This document shows, piece by piece, positions 34,000 to 46,185 of a stretch of 64,000 nucleotides of DNA. The notes under the pieces were generated by a model. The model worked only from the letters and a program-made list of their open reading frames with translations, was not told the DNA's origin and made no database searches. Positions within the stretch are counted from its first letter, which is position 1. Each line of letters opens with the position of its first letter. Made by a program: the position numbers and the translations under genes. This stretch comes from Plantago ovata. Its lineage: Eukaryota > Streptophyta > Magnoliopsida > Lamiales > Plantaginaceae. The stretch covers positions 65,458,753 through 65,522,752 of the forward strand of contig CM051456.1 of the NCBI GenBank assembly GCA_028274465.1. Reading direction: 5' to 3'.

Positions 34000-34870
34000 G
34001 TCGGCTCAGTATGCTGGATGTAAGGTATTGAGACTGCTCGAGGGGCCTTATAGGTGATCATCGGAGCTCGTGGTGGTGGTGGTAGTTCCATGGATAGGGC
34101 CAACTCCTCCATTAGTAGTCATGGCATCCTTATTGTCCCTATGGTCTTCCTTGTCACTACTGTAATCACCATCGTCACCAGTAGAGTTGCATTGTCGAAG
34201 AGAATCCTCAAGATTAGCCGCCGCAGTTATGGAATCGTCCATCCTGTAGCTCTCCAACAGGTTGTGAACTGTTGAAGGGGAAAGAGCAGTGGTATCAGAG
34301 CCTCCCTCTCCAACGTTTTACACCCCGAGGCGGTTACAGTAAGCTGCTCGGATACTTAGAGGTTTTCTTCCATTTTTACCAATGTCGACCACATTCTCTA
34401 CGGTAGATGCCCCCGATGTCTATATGGCGCTCCCTTTAGAGGAAGTCAAGGGGCACCCCTAAGAGGGGCTGAGTGCCCATGTCATTATATTTTGGAACCA
34501 AGCTAGCGATTCAGAACTTTCTCACCACTGTCGACTCAAGACTGAATCCGTTGTGGTGAGGTCGTCCCGGTGCCTTCCTATTCACTCGAACCTTGCAGTC
34601 CTTTTGATAGATTGCTGACGTAATAATTGTTTCTATCCCTTCGGTGGTGCATGAATAGGCATAGGAGTCCTTACTCCAGGTGGATTCTCGCTCCTCCTTT
34701 TGGATAAACCGCGACGTTGTTGCAAGAGCCCGTGGCTCGAACGCACCTCTAACGAGATCACTCTCCTTGACATGGTTGTAATCGATCCCCCTCCAATACT
34801 TCATAGTAGCCAAACGGGAGTGCTCCTCTCCCTTTGTGACATGGTTCCTACAAACAGCAATTAGTACCTC
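34000..34870 (-). pseudogene. Degenerate extra-ORF cassette, second copy
   Basis: It has the same flanks and slot as 913-1745: AGCCGACCGAGGCCAAACC on one side, the 3'-splice-like GCTGTTTGTAG on the other. The two copies align over nearly the whole length but differ from the ORF at 24909-26201. Two minus-strand open pieces remain, 34511-34879 (122 codons) and 34048-34257 (69 codons; Asp/Ser/Thr-rich C-terminal type). On the plus strand TGGTATCAGAGC (about 34292-34303) is an exact Copia-type primer-site sequence, which suggests part of the cassette came from an antisense Copia or TRIM fragment. Confidence 0.5.
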
Positions 34871-35632
34871 GTATGACATAAAACTGACTCATGCATATGC
34901 TAATGTAAGAGCGAAACACACGAGTGATAAAATCAACAATCGAACTCCGCAAATCCTTCATGTCTAATCTAGCTACTAATATGCAACATACCAAAACAAT
35001 TTCGACATGTACATATCGCATTACGCTCGTGCTAGACAACCAATAACCTAAATAACAAGGCTCAATTCGTACCATAGTAGCGAAAAATTCTAACATCATT
35101 ATTCCTCATACTCAACAATTATGCATTCTACCATCATATCCATCATTATTACATCAGTAAACACAATCATATGTATGGAATCGAAAAAAGATACATTGCA
35201 TAACAAGATAAAAACATCTAGTAGCAAAATTCTCAAATCAACAATCCAAGCATAATTGAGCATGCAATTGATAGTAAATAACGCTTCTAATCACACAAAC
35301 AACCTACCCATACATCATATAAGCCTAATTGAAGCTTAAATCAGAAAACCCCCAAATTTGAAAAATTAGGGTTCATGTGAAGATACCTCAGATCTGGAAA
35401 AGGAATGCACTAGAGTGAAAGTTGTTCAGATGAAAAGGAAGAGCACGTAATGGGCTTCGATTGAAGCTATAGAACACAAAATTTGGTGGAAGATTGAAGA
35501 TTTTACGACGGACTGAAGTATTTTCGCGTTTTTCGAATTTTGGGGAGTAAGAAGTGAAGAAGATGAATGAAAATGAGGAGAAAGGGGTTTTTTCGCATTT
35601 CTGCAGAATTCGTGGGCCAAGTCGCCCCGCGC
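34871..35632 (-). other. Noncoding stretch between hairpin cluster and cassette
   Basis: It aligns with 24135-24900 and 150-880 in the plus-strand elements. It is AT-rich, with AACCCTAATTTTTCAAATTT-like sequence and no credible gene. In sense orientation it ends with a pyrimidine-rich stretch before the proposed 3' splice site. Confidence 0.5.
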
Positions 35633-35696
35633 GTCCAGAGAGCGCAGAGCTCTCTGGACATGTGGGGCGATTCGCCCCCCACCTCCTGAGGTGGGG
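35615..35696. other. Hairpin cluster after gag, minus-strand copy
   Basis: GTCCAGAGAGC/GCTCTCTGGAC (35633-35643 with 35649-35659), GGGGCGATTCGCCCC (35664-35678) and CCCCACCT-CCTG-AGGTGGGG (35677-35696). Stems equal those at 24046-24129 while loops differ. The fourth palindrome (about 35615-35630) has decayed arms. Confidence 0.8.
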
Positions 35697-35947
35697 AGAC
35701 GAAACTTTCGAAAAAATTGCGGTTTTTTAATCCCCGAAAACCATTTTTCTCATAAAACCACTCGAAAAAGTTCACTCAAACACAAACATAAGCTCATACG
35801 ACACAAAGACGAATAAATTCACATATAAAAAGCAAATTGTTCAAGTATGAATGCATGCAAAAAAGCAGTAAAAAAGCGATAAAAACTCCGGGCTGCCTCC
35901 CGGATAGCGCCATTGTTTATAGTCTTTGACTCGACTCCTTCTTGCGC

Positions 35948-38107
35948 CTAGCTCTTCTTCTTGAGGGTACTAGACTTCCCCTTCATGGATCTTCTCCTCA
36001 TGCCACGAACCTGTGAATAAGAATGAACATAGACAGCAAGACCAAAGTAGTTAATAGTGTGAGAAGCATTGAAGTGATCGGGTGGATCAGATATGGCTCG
36101 CAACACATGTCGCTTGACATCCACCTCAATAGTGCAAGTCCTTCGGTAGGTGTCTATCACGGAGCGTAGTTTAGTCAAGAACGTTCGCCCCAAGAGAACA
36201 ACATCCCCCATCCCAGGTGTAGACGCTGGCATAACTACAAAATTGGTGTATACAGAAGCTTCACCAATCTTGACCAATACGTTCTTCACAACGCCTTCGG
36301 GTCTCACAAAGGATCCATCCGCCAGTTGCACAATAACCTTATGCTCAGATAGTTTTCCAAGGCTACTCTTCTCAAACACATTCATCGGGAGCACATTAGA
36401 GTAGGATCCCGTGTCTAGTGTAGCACGGACATCTTCAAGTTCCCCAATCCCGACCTTAACATCGAAACTTTGAGGGAGTGGCTCGGTATCCTCATGCTCC
36501 TCTTTACTCTCGTCAGAACCAAGGTCCTTCTCTTCTTCCTTGGCCAGTGGGGGTTCTTCCCCCTTGCAACACTCGCACTTAGCAACCTTCTTGATGGTGA
36601 TTTCAACAGGTAGATCACCCACCAAGGTAATGGACATTGACTTCTCAGTGTTGTTAGGCAGCTTCCCTTGCTCCCTACTTGCTCCTCGGTCGATCAACTC
36701 TTGCATCTTTTGATGGGCAAGCCTAGTGCTCTCTTCCAACCGATCAAGCCTTGCCCTAGTCTTCTCAGAATCTTCTTCATAACGTTTGAGAAAACTTTGG
36801 GTGTGATCAACCATCTTTTGCAAGTTCTCCATCAGTAGAGCTGTCTTCGACTTCGGTTGCTCTTTCGGAGCGGGATTTTCGCAGTGATCATTACCATAGT
36901 TAAGCCTACTACGGTCTTGGTTAGGGCCATAAGTTTGGCTAGCCGGTGCATATCCTTGATTGTTTCAGAACCCTCTTCTCCAAAATCCACCTCGAGGATT
37001 CCTACCGTCTTGACCGTAGCTAGCTTCTTGAGTACCATATTCCGTAGCAAAGGCTTCCTCTTCGCCTCCTTGAACCCAGTTGTCATCATCATATGCAAGC
37101 TCCGATCTACACATATGAGCTCCATGCCCATAGTTCTTGCATATTCGGTAAACCTCGTTTGACATAGCTGTTCCAATGGCGCTCTTGAGGACTTGCTTCA
37201 ATTCGTTGGTAAAGCACTCGAATGGATCCCCATTCCCCCCATACATAGGGGCTTCTTGAGTAGGTGGAGCTTCAGGCCCACGTCTCCTAACCATTGCTCT
37301 TGGGTCCTTGAACTGCGACCCCTTAGCAAGCCTTTCGAAAACTGCCCAGACGGCTTCTGTGGTTTCCTCCCAAATATTGCCACGGCATTGGAAGTCCACC
37401 ACTTGTTGGTTCTCGAAGGTTAGTCCATTGTAGAAGTGTTGGACTAGATCTGAAAGCTCAAAACCATGATGAGGACACTTGTTCATGAGGTCTTGGAACC
37501 TCTCAAACGCGGTGTAGATGGTCTCATCATAGTCTTGTTTGAACCCAGTGATTTGCGCCTTAAGCGCGGTAGTCAAGGTGTGAGGGAAGTATTTTTCCAT
37601 GAAAGCTGAAAAAACCTTCTCCCAAGTGTCCAGCGAGCCCGCTGGTAGAGTACTCAACCATGACTTGGCTCTGTCGCCAAGCCCCATAGCAAAAACCTTC
37701 ATCCTCAACTCATCCGTTGTTATTTCAGCTCCGGGTCATGGGAGTTGGTTGACGAAATCATCGATATCGTGCAAGTACCCCATCACATCTTCCCTTGCTA
37801 AGCCATAGAACCTCGGAAGTTGTTGGAACGCATGGTTCTTGATTTCCAGATCACGAGTTGCAGACGAAAGAACAATCGCCGGTCCCCTCATACGATCCAT
37901 GGAGGGTTGAACCCATGCTTTCAGTGGTCTAGCTTCTGCCATTCCGTCGATTTCCTTGAAAAGACTGTGTAGAGATTCAGAGAAATCGGTATCCTTTATT
38001 TCCTCTAGTTCACGCCTTCGAAGTAGTCGCCTTCTTTGGTGGTAGACTCTGTCGATCTCAGCAATTGAATCAGCAAGCGGTGTTCCTCTAGATCGTGAAT
38101 GTGGCAT
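35948..38107 (-). pseudogene. Athila-like gag with aspartic protease, 719-codon frame with two stops
   Basis: One continuous frame runs from ATG 38107 (MPHSRSRGTPLADSIAEIDR) to the stop at 35948, broken only by TGA at 37736-37738 and 36965-36967. At both sites the copy at 19045 has CGA (Arg). Domains: PF03732-like gag (about residues 90-260), zinc knuckle CRICKNYGHGAHMC-like (about 310-330), a linker, and protease with ATLDTGSYSNVL (Asp near residue 565). The C-terminus is basic (SMKGKSSTLKKKS). Gag would assemble particles. With the two stops it is inactive as read. Confidence 0.88.
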
Positions 38108-38234
38108 ACACTATCTGTAACAAACTAGGAAAGGAGTATCAGAGAGAGAGACTAAATAGGAAAACTAAAAACTACTAGAACTAGGAATTGAATGCTGAAA
38201 ATATAAAAAAGCTAAACAGAAAAAAGGAGTATAG

Positions 38235-38252
38235 TCCCCGGCAGCGGCGCCA
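38235..38252 (-). other. Primer-binding site of the gag-only half
   Basis: The minus strand reads TGGCGCCGCTGCCGGGGA, three bases from the LTR end at 38256. Confidence 0.93.
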
Positions 38253-38255
38253 ATT

Positions 38256-41200
38256 TGATGAACGGAGAATTTGTCAGATTCTAATTAATCAAATAAATTT
38301 GTATTAAGCCAAAGGCAATTCACAACTATAACGAAAACCGTAGTGTAGCAGTAGAATAACCTCGAGTGTCGATCTCTAAGGATTATAACTAGCTTTATCT
38401 AATCTAACTTAAGAATATAAAACAACAGACGACTTAGAAAAGGTTTTTCTTAACAGATAATGGAGATTGGTGATAGTATGGTCATTCAAAGCATAGCAGG
38501 TTAATAATCGTGCATGAAGTCCCCGGTTTTGTATAGAGATTCTTGATCAATGAAATGTCCAATTGTGTTCCGTAATTATTCAACACTACGAAGATAGAGG
38601 TTTTAGATAGATCAAAGAAATAAAGCAATAACTCAAAGTATAATGCGCGATATAGCCATTAGCATAATTATTAACCCTTCGCTAAGAAATCACATACTAT
38701 CACCAACGAGAAGTTTAGCTACTCATAGATGTCTTGCAATCAACAGAAATCATAGCAAGATTGAATGAAAACATGTTGAAAGATAAATAAATATAAATAG
38801 AAAAACTGTAAGATACAATGTTACCGAAGGTTGTCAATCTCCGAAGAATCGCGATCTTACAAGCTCCAAAACGCTCAAAAAAAGTATCTCCTAAGCTAAG
38901 AATCCCCAGAACAGGCTTTGGAGAATTCCTACCTAAAACTAATGAGAAAGGTGAGAGAAAAGGTCTGAGAAAGTATGAAAAACTGAGAAAACTGAGCAAC
39001 TATATATAGGCATTCGGCAGTGATGGACTGGAATTTGTCGGGTTCCAATTAATCAAATAAATTTGTATTTAGCCAAAGGCAATTCACAACTACAACGAAA
39101 ACCGTAGTGTAGAAGTAGAATAACCTCGAGTGTCGATCTCTAAGGACTATAACTAGCTTTATCTAATCTAATTTAAGAATATAAAAAAACAGACGACTTA
39201 GCACAGGTTTTTCTTAACAGATAATGGAGATTGGTGATAGTATGGTCATTTAAAGCATAGCAGGTTAATAATCATGCATAAATTCCTCGGTCTTGCATGG
39301 AGATATTTGATCAATGAGTTGTCCAATTGTGTTCCGTAATTATTCAACACTACGAAGATAGAGGTTTTAGATAGATCAAAGAAATAAAGCAATAACTCAG
39401 AGTATAATGCGCGATATAGCCATTAGCATAATTATTAACCCTTCGCTAAGAAATCACATACTATCACCAACGAGAAGTTTAGCTACTCATAGATGTCTTG
39501 CAATCAACAGAAATCATAGCAAGATTGAATGAAAACATGTTGAAAGATAAATAAATATAAATAGAAAAACTGTAAGATACAATGTTACCGAAGGTTGTCA
39601 ATCTCCGAAGAATCGCGATCTTACAAGCTCCAAAACGCTAAAAAAAAGTATCTCCTAAGCTAAGAATCCCCAGAACAGGCTTTGGAGAATTCCTACCTAA
39701 AACTAATGAGAAAGGTAAGAGAAAAGGTCTGAGAAAGTATGAAAAACTGAGAAAACTGAGCAACTATATATAGGCATTCGGCAGTGATGGACTGGAATTT
39801 GTCGGGTTCCAATTAATCAAATAAATTTGTATTTAGCCAAAGGCAATTCACAACTACAACGAAAACCGTAGTGTAGCAGTAGAATAACCTCGAGTGTCGA
39901 TCTCTAAGGACTATAACTAGCTTTATCTAATCTAACTTAAGAATATAAAAAAACAGACGACTTAGCAAAGGTTTTTCTTAACAGATAATGGAGATTGGTG
40001 ATAGTATGGTCATTCAAAGCATAGCAGGTTAATAATCATGCATAAATTCCTCGGTCTTGCATGGAGATATTTGATCAATGAGTTGTCCAATTGTGTTCCG
40101 TAATTATTCAACACTACGAAGATAGAGGTTTTAGATAGATCAAAGAAATAAAGCAATAACTCAGAGTATAATGCACGATATAGCCATTAGCATAATTATT
40201 AACCCTTCGCTAAGAAATCACATACTATCACCAACGAGAAGTTTAGCTACTCATAGATGTCTTGCAATCAACAGAAATCATAGCAAGATTGAATGAAAAC
40301 ATGTTGAAAGATAAATAAATATAAATAGAAAAACTGTAAGATACAATGTTACCGAAGGTTGTCAATCTCCGAAGAATCGCGATCTTACAAGCTCCAAAAC
40401 GCTAAAAAAAAGTATCTCCTAAGCTAAGAATCCCCAGAACAGGCTTTGGAGAATTCCTACATAAAACTAATGAGAAAGGTAAGAGAAAATGTCTGAGAAA
40501 GTATGAAAAACGGAGAAAACTGAGCAACTATATATAGGCATTCGGCAGTGATGGACTGGAATTTGTCGGGTTCCAATTAATCAAATAAATTTGTATTTAG
40601 CCAAAGGCAATTCACAACTACAACGAAAACCGTAGTGTAGCAGTAGAATAACCTCGAGTGTCGATCTCTAAGGACTATAACTAGCTTTATCTAATCTAAC
40701 TTAAGATTATAAAACAACAGACGACTTAGCAAAGGTTTTTCTTAACAGATAATGGAGATTGGTGATAGTATGGTCATTCAAAGCATAGCAGGTTAATAAT
40801 CATGCATAAATTCCTCGGTCTTGCATGGAGATATTTGATCAATGAATTGTCCAATTGTGTTCCGTAATTATTCAACACTACGAAGATAGAGGTTTTAGAT
40901 AGATCAAAGAAATAAAGCAATAACTCAGAGTATAATGCGCGATATAGCCATTAGCATAATTATTAACCCTTCGCTAAGAAATCACATACTATCACCAACG
41001 AGAAGTTTAGCTATTCATAGATGTCATGCAATCAACATAAATCATACCACGAATGAATGAAAACATGATGAAAGATATATAAATATAAATAGAAAAACTG
41101 TAAGATACAATGTTACCGAAGGTTGTCAATCTCCGAAGAATCACGATCTTACAAGCTCCAAAACGCTAAAAAAAAGTATCTCCTAAGCTAAGAATCCCCA

Positions 41201-41312
41201 GAACATGCTCTGGAGAATTCCTACCTAAAACTAATGAGAAAGGTGAGAGAAAAGGTCTGTGAAAGTATGAAAAATGGAGAAAACTGAGCAACTATATATA
41301 GGCATTCGGCAG
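38256..41312 (-). repeat. Four tandem partial LTR units (TATA-R-U5), 764-765 bp each
   Basis: Units: 38256-39020 (765), 39021-39784 (764), 39785-40548 (764), 40549-41312 (764). Each starts on the plus strand at the LTR terminus (TGATGAACGG in unit 1, TGATGGACTGG in the others) and stops at the same base after TATATATAGGCATTCGGCAG, where an intact LTR continues into U3. Each therefore keeps the TATA box, R and U5 but lacks the U3 palindromes. Units 2-4 are almost identical by eye. The array continues directly into the complete LTR at 41313. Confidence 0.93.
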
Positions 41313-41846
41313 TGATGGACTGGAATTTGTCGGGTTCCAATTAATCAAATAAATTTGTATTTAGCCAAAGGAAATTCACAACTACAATGAAAACCGTAGT
41401 GTAGCAGTAGAATAACCTCGAGTGTCGATCTCTAAGGACTATAACTAGCTTTATCTAATCTAACTTAAGAATATAAAACAACAAACGACTTAGCAAAGGT
41501 TTTTCTTAACAGATAATGGAGATTGGTGATAGTATGGTCATTCAAAGCATAGCAGGTTAATAATCATGCATAAATTCCTCGGTCTTGCATGGAGATCTTT
41601 GATCAATGAATTGTCCAATTGTGTTCCGTAATTATTCAACACTACGAAGATAGAGGTTTTAGATAGATCAAAGAAATAAAGCAATAACTCAGAGTATAAT
41701 GCGCGATATAGCCATTAGCATAATTATTAACCCTTCGCTAAGAAATCACATACTATCACCAACGAGAAGTTTAGCTACTCATAGATGTCATGCAATCAAC
41801 ATAAATCATACCACGAATGAATGAAAACATGATGAAAGATATATAA

Positions 41847-42030
41847 GAGCCCGTTTGGTTCTGACTAGGAAATGGAAATGTAACATTTCCTAGGAAATCC
41901 GGTTAATTGGGATGAGTAGGAAATGTTATACATTTCCATGATTGGTTCTTATTTTGAACTAGGAAATGTTATTTGAACCACAATTCCATTTCTTTGATTG
42001 GTTCTTATGATTTCCATTTCCTAACATTGT
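41847..42030 (+). repeat. Left terminal and subterminal repeats of the Harbinger
   Basis: After the terminal inverted repeat there are repeated subterminal motifs: CTAGGAAATG (at least three) and GATTGGTTCTTA (two). They mirror motifs at the right end, CATTTCCTAG and GAACCAATCAAGG. Subterminal repeats commonly bind the element's Myb-like protein and nuclease. Confidence 0.85.
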
Positions 42031-44030
42031 GTTTTACCCAAAATGCCCCCAACTTATTGAGAGAGTATTGCGTTTTGGATTACAATTTTCGAATTAGGGT
42101 TCATAGGAGAAAAATCCCCAATGCCGTCTCCTTTCTTAGCAAACAAATCGCATTCGATTCCATAATTGTAGTGCATAATCATAGGGCCACAAAATACGAA
42201 ACACAAATTCTAGTCGACCCTTTGCGTTTTACAACTACACATCGACAATTTCAGTCGACGAAACCTCCTTTTTCCGGCTCCGGCGTTCGTCGATGTACGC
42301 TTGTTTCTCGAAGCCTTTTCCATCCTTGCTGCCCAACGGATGTTGTTCTGCCATTGTTTGAAATCAAACTTTTCTGGGTACCTCTGAGAATTTCAATCTC
42401 CCTCGCCTTCAACCTTCGATTTTTGATGAGGTCATTGAGGAGAGTCTTGTAATAAGGTGGAAGACCGTCATCCGTGAATTGCTTGAATGAGCATCCGTGT
42501 GGCAGCTCTGAGATTGTTAAAAGTGTCAGATTTGGATTGACTAGAAGAAAGCTAACCGTTAGTCGTGGAAGAGCTTCGAAAATTCAAGACTTCAAGCTAA
42601 GTAACCATGGTTTTTTATTGGACTAACCTTGAAATGGGGGCAGCGGAGTAATCGCCGGCATGGGTTGTCGAGGTCTGTCCAGATGCAATCCTCAACTGTA
42701 GGTATTCCACAGTGGCAAAGCAGTTTTGCCTGTTGGTTGCTACCTTCATAGAAGGTATGAATTTCTTCCATTTTTTCTTGTCTTGGACACGAGCTTGTTT
42801 GAATATTTTATCTTCACAGTATGAATTTTTAAGTGTATACAAGTTTGGGTTGATCTAAAAAGTGTATTAGTGGTTGGGTTGCTTTTATTGCACTTGGAAA
42901 TGGAGGGAAATAAGCCTATATAGTAGTATTGTGAAAACGTTATCTATTACTTGTTGGCATTTATGCCTATAGTAGTATATTTTAGTTTCAGCATGTGTGT
43001 TTTATGTCACTTTTATCTGTTAACCATGTTCATTACGTCGAAGTTGTGAATGCTTTTCTTAGCCTTTTTTTTTTTTTCCCTATGCTAGCAGGAGAAGCAG
43101 TGAGAAGGCAAGTAGAGTGACCAACTTGGTTGATTTCATGTTCAACTCAAACTACAAATGAATGATGATGAGATGAGATGAGATGACAATATGACATAGA
43201 CCTTGAGAGGGACTCCGAGTTTATTTACAATAATTTTGGCACCACGCACCAGTGTCTTATTGAATCGCCTTTTAAAACTTTTCTATTTCCTTTTTTTATT
43301 TCATGATTTATTTATTTTTTTGCTAAATACTCTCTCAGTTTATTCAAAAACTTCATAGTTCGAATTTTTTCGTTAAATAATTTTTTTGGTAATCCTTAGA
43401 TCACAAGAGACCTAAATTGTAGCTATATTTGATTTGATTGAGTAATTTAGGTTTTGCTAGACGATTACTTTCTGGAATTATTAGTGTTCATATAAGCTAT
43501 ATATATAACTATATATGAATACATGATGAGAGTTGAATGATTGACAATGCTGCTGATTGTTTCTGTGGTATTGTATATTATCTGCTTGGGGTTTATGTGT
43601 GGAGCTAGGAGTACTTTCTAGCTCCCTTGTTTACGTGCTCTGTCTCAATGTAATTGTCGATTTTCGTACATGACTCATGAATAATAGTAACTGCAAAATC
43701 TTCTAACTACGCAAGTCATGACTTAGTAAGCTCAGAGAATTGTGAATATCTCTGCGATTTATCATCATTAGGCTATTATCTGCAATATTCTTGCTGTGTG
43801 TTTTATCACTTTACCTCATTATTTGTCACGTTAAGCCGCAAAGTTATATTCTAGAGTTCCCTACTTCTCTGTCTGTACCCGCCGCTATAAAAAACAAGGC
43901 AACTGATGAAGTAAAGGTAAACTCATATACTCTAGTTATATTACTGAGAAATTTTTTTTTCAACTGTAACTTTGTTAATTTCTCAAGTAATTAGTCTCTC
44001 AAAGCTGTCCTTTTTCTGTTAATGTAGCTT
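42031..44030. other. Harbinger interior, left part: no recognisable gene
   Basis: A 159-codon plus-strand open frame (41973-42452) begins inside the subterminal repeats and has no motif I recognise. The remainder is AT-rich with many stops. Bases 43800-44030 lead into the NPH3-like exon and may hold its upstream intron, with TTAATGTAG|CTTCTGAAG as a possible acceptor. I cannot support a product. Confidence 0.4.
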
Positions 44031-44140
44031 CTGAAGGGGAAGAATCATGTGTGATTGAACTTCCTGACTTTCTTATTATGGCGAAGATATTTGAGCTCGT
44101 TGCAAAATTCTGCTACGGAGTTAAACTGGAACTCACGTAG
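44031..44140 (+). pseudogene. NPH3-type BTB domain fragment (captured host exon)
   Basis: The frame reads CVIELPDF...IFELVAKFCYGVKLELT then a TAG. This matches the C-terminal part of the BTB domain in NPH3/RPT2-like proteins, plant adaptor proteins of CUL3 ubiquitin ligases in blue-light and auxin responses. It differs from the family by LIMAKI in place of the usual PGGAEA. Only one exon-sized piece is recognisable and it ends in a stop. It is probably a fragment copied into the transposon. Confidence 0.7.
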
Positions 44141-45056
44141 AACTGGAAGGCCATGAAACAGGTATGGACATGGTCATTAATTGTTTCTTATATGATAAAA
44201 CAAATGTGATAATTGATGAACAACATTGAGCCCCAAAATAATGCTAATGCTGAATTACTATACATGTACTTTGTTGCACAAATATGACATGACTGGGAGA
44301 TGAATGTAGCTTGCCCATTCCAACACTAATTAGTATTCTCATGCCAGCAATGTTAGAAAGGAATATATGATATGAGTGCTCAGATCATATTAATCCTCTG
44401 AGCCAGCTGCATTGGTACTACTTCTTTGCTAGATAATTGATAATTTATGTACAATGACCAAGCCTCATTACTTTCCATGCAGACTGCAGTATACTTGAAA
44501 GCTTACTTGTTGGAGTTTCTAAAACTTCATTTACTTTCTTTGTCTGCTGGTTGTGAGCTCTAATGTGGAATTGATAAGACCTGCTAAGATATTTTCTTTA
44601 TAACCCAGATTTGCGAGGTCCGCAAATACTTCAAGAATACCAATCACATTAAATATGCCAGCAGGTAACGCAGCCAGTTTGGGATATACTTGTGAGAACT
44701 TTGTTATTATTCTAGGAGCTACACTTCACTTTTTTCAGCTAAACAGTAGGGGTTGACATTTTGCATATCCTGTACATAGCTTAATTATCTGAGGTGTGTG
44801 ATATATCAATTTTGGTTCTTACTTTTCAGGCCTATCAGTCTTCATCAACACCTCATGGAGCTATATCTGGCTGCTCTCTGATCTGACCTCCATTTATGTG
44901 GAATTTGATTTTGCTATTCCATTCTATAATCCACAGTACATTAATGTGAGCTTGCCCAGCTGGTATGTTGTTTGTTATCAATGCACAAGTTAGTAAAATT
45001 AGTATTTGTTTTAGGTGAGAGGTAGTTGAGTTCATTTACTATTACCTCCTCTTCCC
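44141..45056. other. Interval between NPH3-like fragment and SANT-like gene
   Basis: About 0.9 kb with no ORF I can assign. Short coding-like patches near 44610-44665 and 44840-44960 may be further exon debris of the captured region, but motifs are too weak to name. Confidence 0.3.
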
Positions 45057-45066
45057 CTATAAATAG
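45057..45066 (+). promoter_or_regulatory. TATA box of the second SANT-like gene
   Basis: CTATAAATAG lies in a pyrimidine-rich context about 113 bp before the ATG at 45179. This is a canonical plant core promoter arrangement and suggests the gene was transcribed from its own promoter inside the transposon. Confidence 0.6.
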
Positions 45067-45178
45067 ATAGCTTCCAAACATTTAAGCATCATCCCAAACT
45101 CACCACTTCGACATCTTACTCACAAGAAACCAATAAATTAGCTGGTAACATTAGGAAAAAAAGATTCACCTAGCAAGC

Positions 45179-46185
45179 ATGGCTCCTACAAGTGTTCGCC
45201 GACTTGCAGCAGCGAGACACCAGAACTCGGTGTTCTACTGCGACAAGTTTTGCAAAGATCATGTTGAGTACCTTGTTTTTTCTCTGGAGAAGATGGCTGC
45301 CAACACGGCAATGTGGGAGTGGCCTGGAAACATCGATAGGGCCATTAGGTGTGCATCGTGAAGATGGCTGACAGGTTCAAGAAAACCTACACCACGGCTG
45401 CGGTTTTGGATGTCATCGGTGAGCTTTGGAAAAGGCACAGCTGCATGCAATGGATGATCCATGAGTCTGGATTGGTCTGGGAAGGGAGCTCCAACACTTT
45501 TGAGGGATCGGATGATGAGTGGGCTGAAGCTGTTGCGGTAAATTCCATCACATGCTACTCACTTTATTTTAACTCTATCAAATTGATTGGCATTAATTTA
45601 GTCTTTATAATTTAAGAATGTATAATCTGTTATAACTTGCAGGAGGAGGACCATGCTTTGGATTACTATGTCATGGGTGATCCTTTATGGGCTGAGCTCA
45701 GTGTCATATTCAAAGGTCCAAGGTTCGACACTGCACCAGATTCCTTGGCAGAATACTCCAACTCTGAAGACGATGCTGCTAGTGGAGGAAACACTATCTT
45801 TTTCTTTCGTGGTGGTCTTGATAAGGTCCCAATTGGTAAGGAACCAGCTTATCCCTCACCAGCCAGCAAGGCCAGAGCTTTGGCAAATTGCACTCTCCCT
45901 GACTCACCAGGGAATTGGAATTTGGGTGTTGGTTCTCCTTCAAGGCTCAATCCCACAAGGTTTGCATCGCCTGCTAACAGCTCCCCGCTTTCCGTCAAGG
46001 AAATTGACGAGGAAGAGTTTGAAAAGTCCAGGATCCGTAGTGAGAAGAAGTCTGAGACCAAGAAGAAGTTGTTGTGGGGTTTGGAAGGCTCTCCCGGTAA
46101 CAGTTCAAGTGGAAGTAGCCCAGGCTTCAGGGGCAGTTCCTTATCTCGCCCTTTTGCTGGAAAGACTGTTAAGAAGGAGAAATAG
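45179..46185 (+). pseudogene. Second SANT/Myb-like gene in the Harbinger, frameshifted
   Basis: From ATG 45179 the first frame reads RHQNSVFYCDKFCKDHVEYL and stops after 60 codons. The next frame (from about 45349) carries ADRFKKTYTTAAVLDVIGEL, SGLVWEGSSNTFEGSDDEWA, then a GT-AG intron 45538-45642, then HALDYYVMGDPLWAELSVIF. This order resembles the Myb/SANT-like domain (PF12776) of plant Harbinger ORF1 and L10-interacting proteins: fk..t...l...w, sGl.W, .d..W, .y...pl...L..IF. The C-terminal 130 residues are Ser/Pro-rich then basic (KSETKKKLLWG). The frames disagree by one base near 45340, so it is probably a pseudogene unless a small unannotated exon exists. Confidence 0.5.

Noticed and set aside
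38256-41312. Regular direct repeats suggesting a CRISPR-like or satellite array
   Set aside because: Units are 764-765 bp, abut without spacers, and are parts of an LTR in a plant genome. They are tandem LTR copies.
41973-42452. 159-codon plus-strand ORF in the Harbinger left end
   Set aside because: It starts inside subterminal repeats and shows no recognisable motif or codon pattern. I could not support it as a gene.
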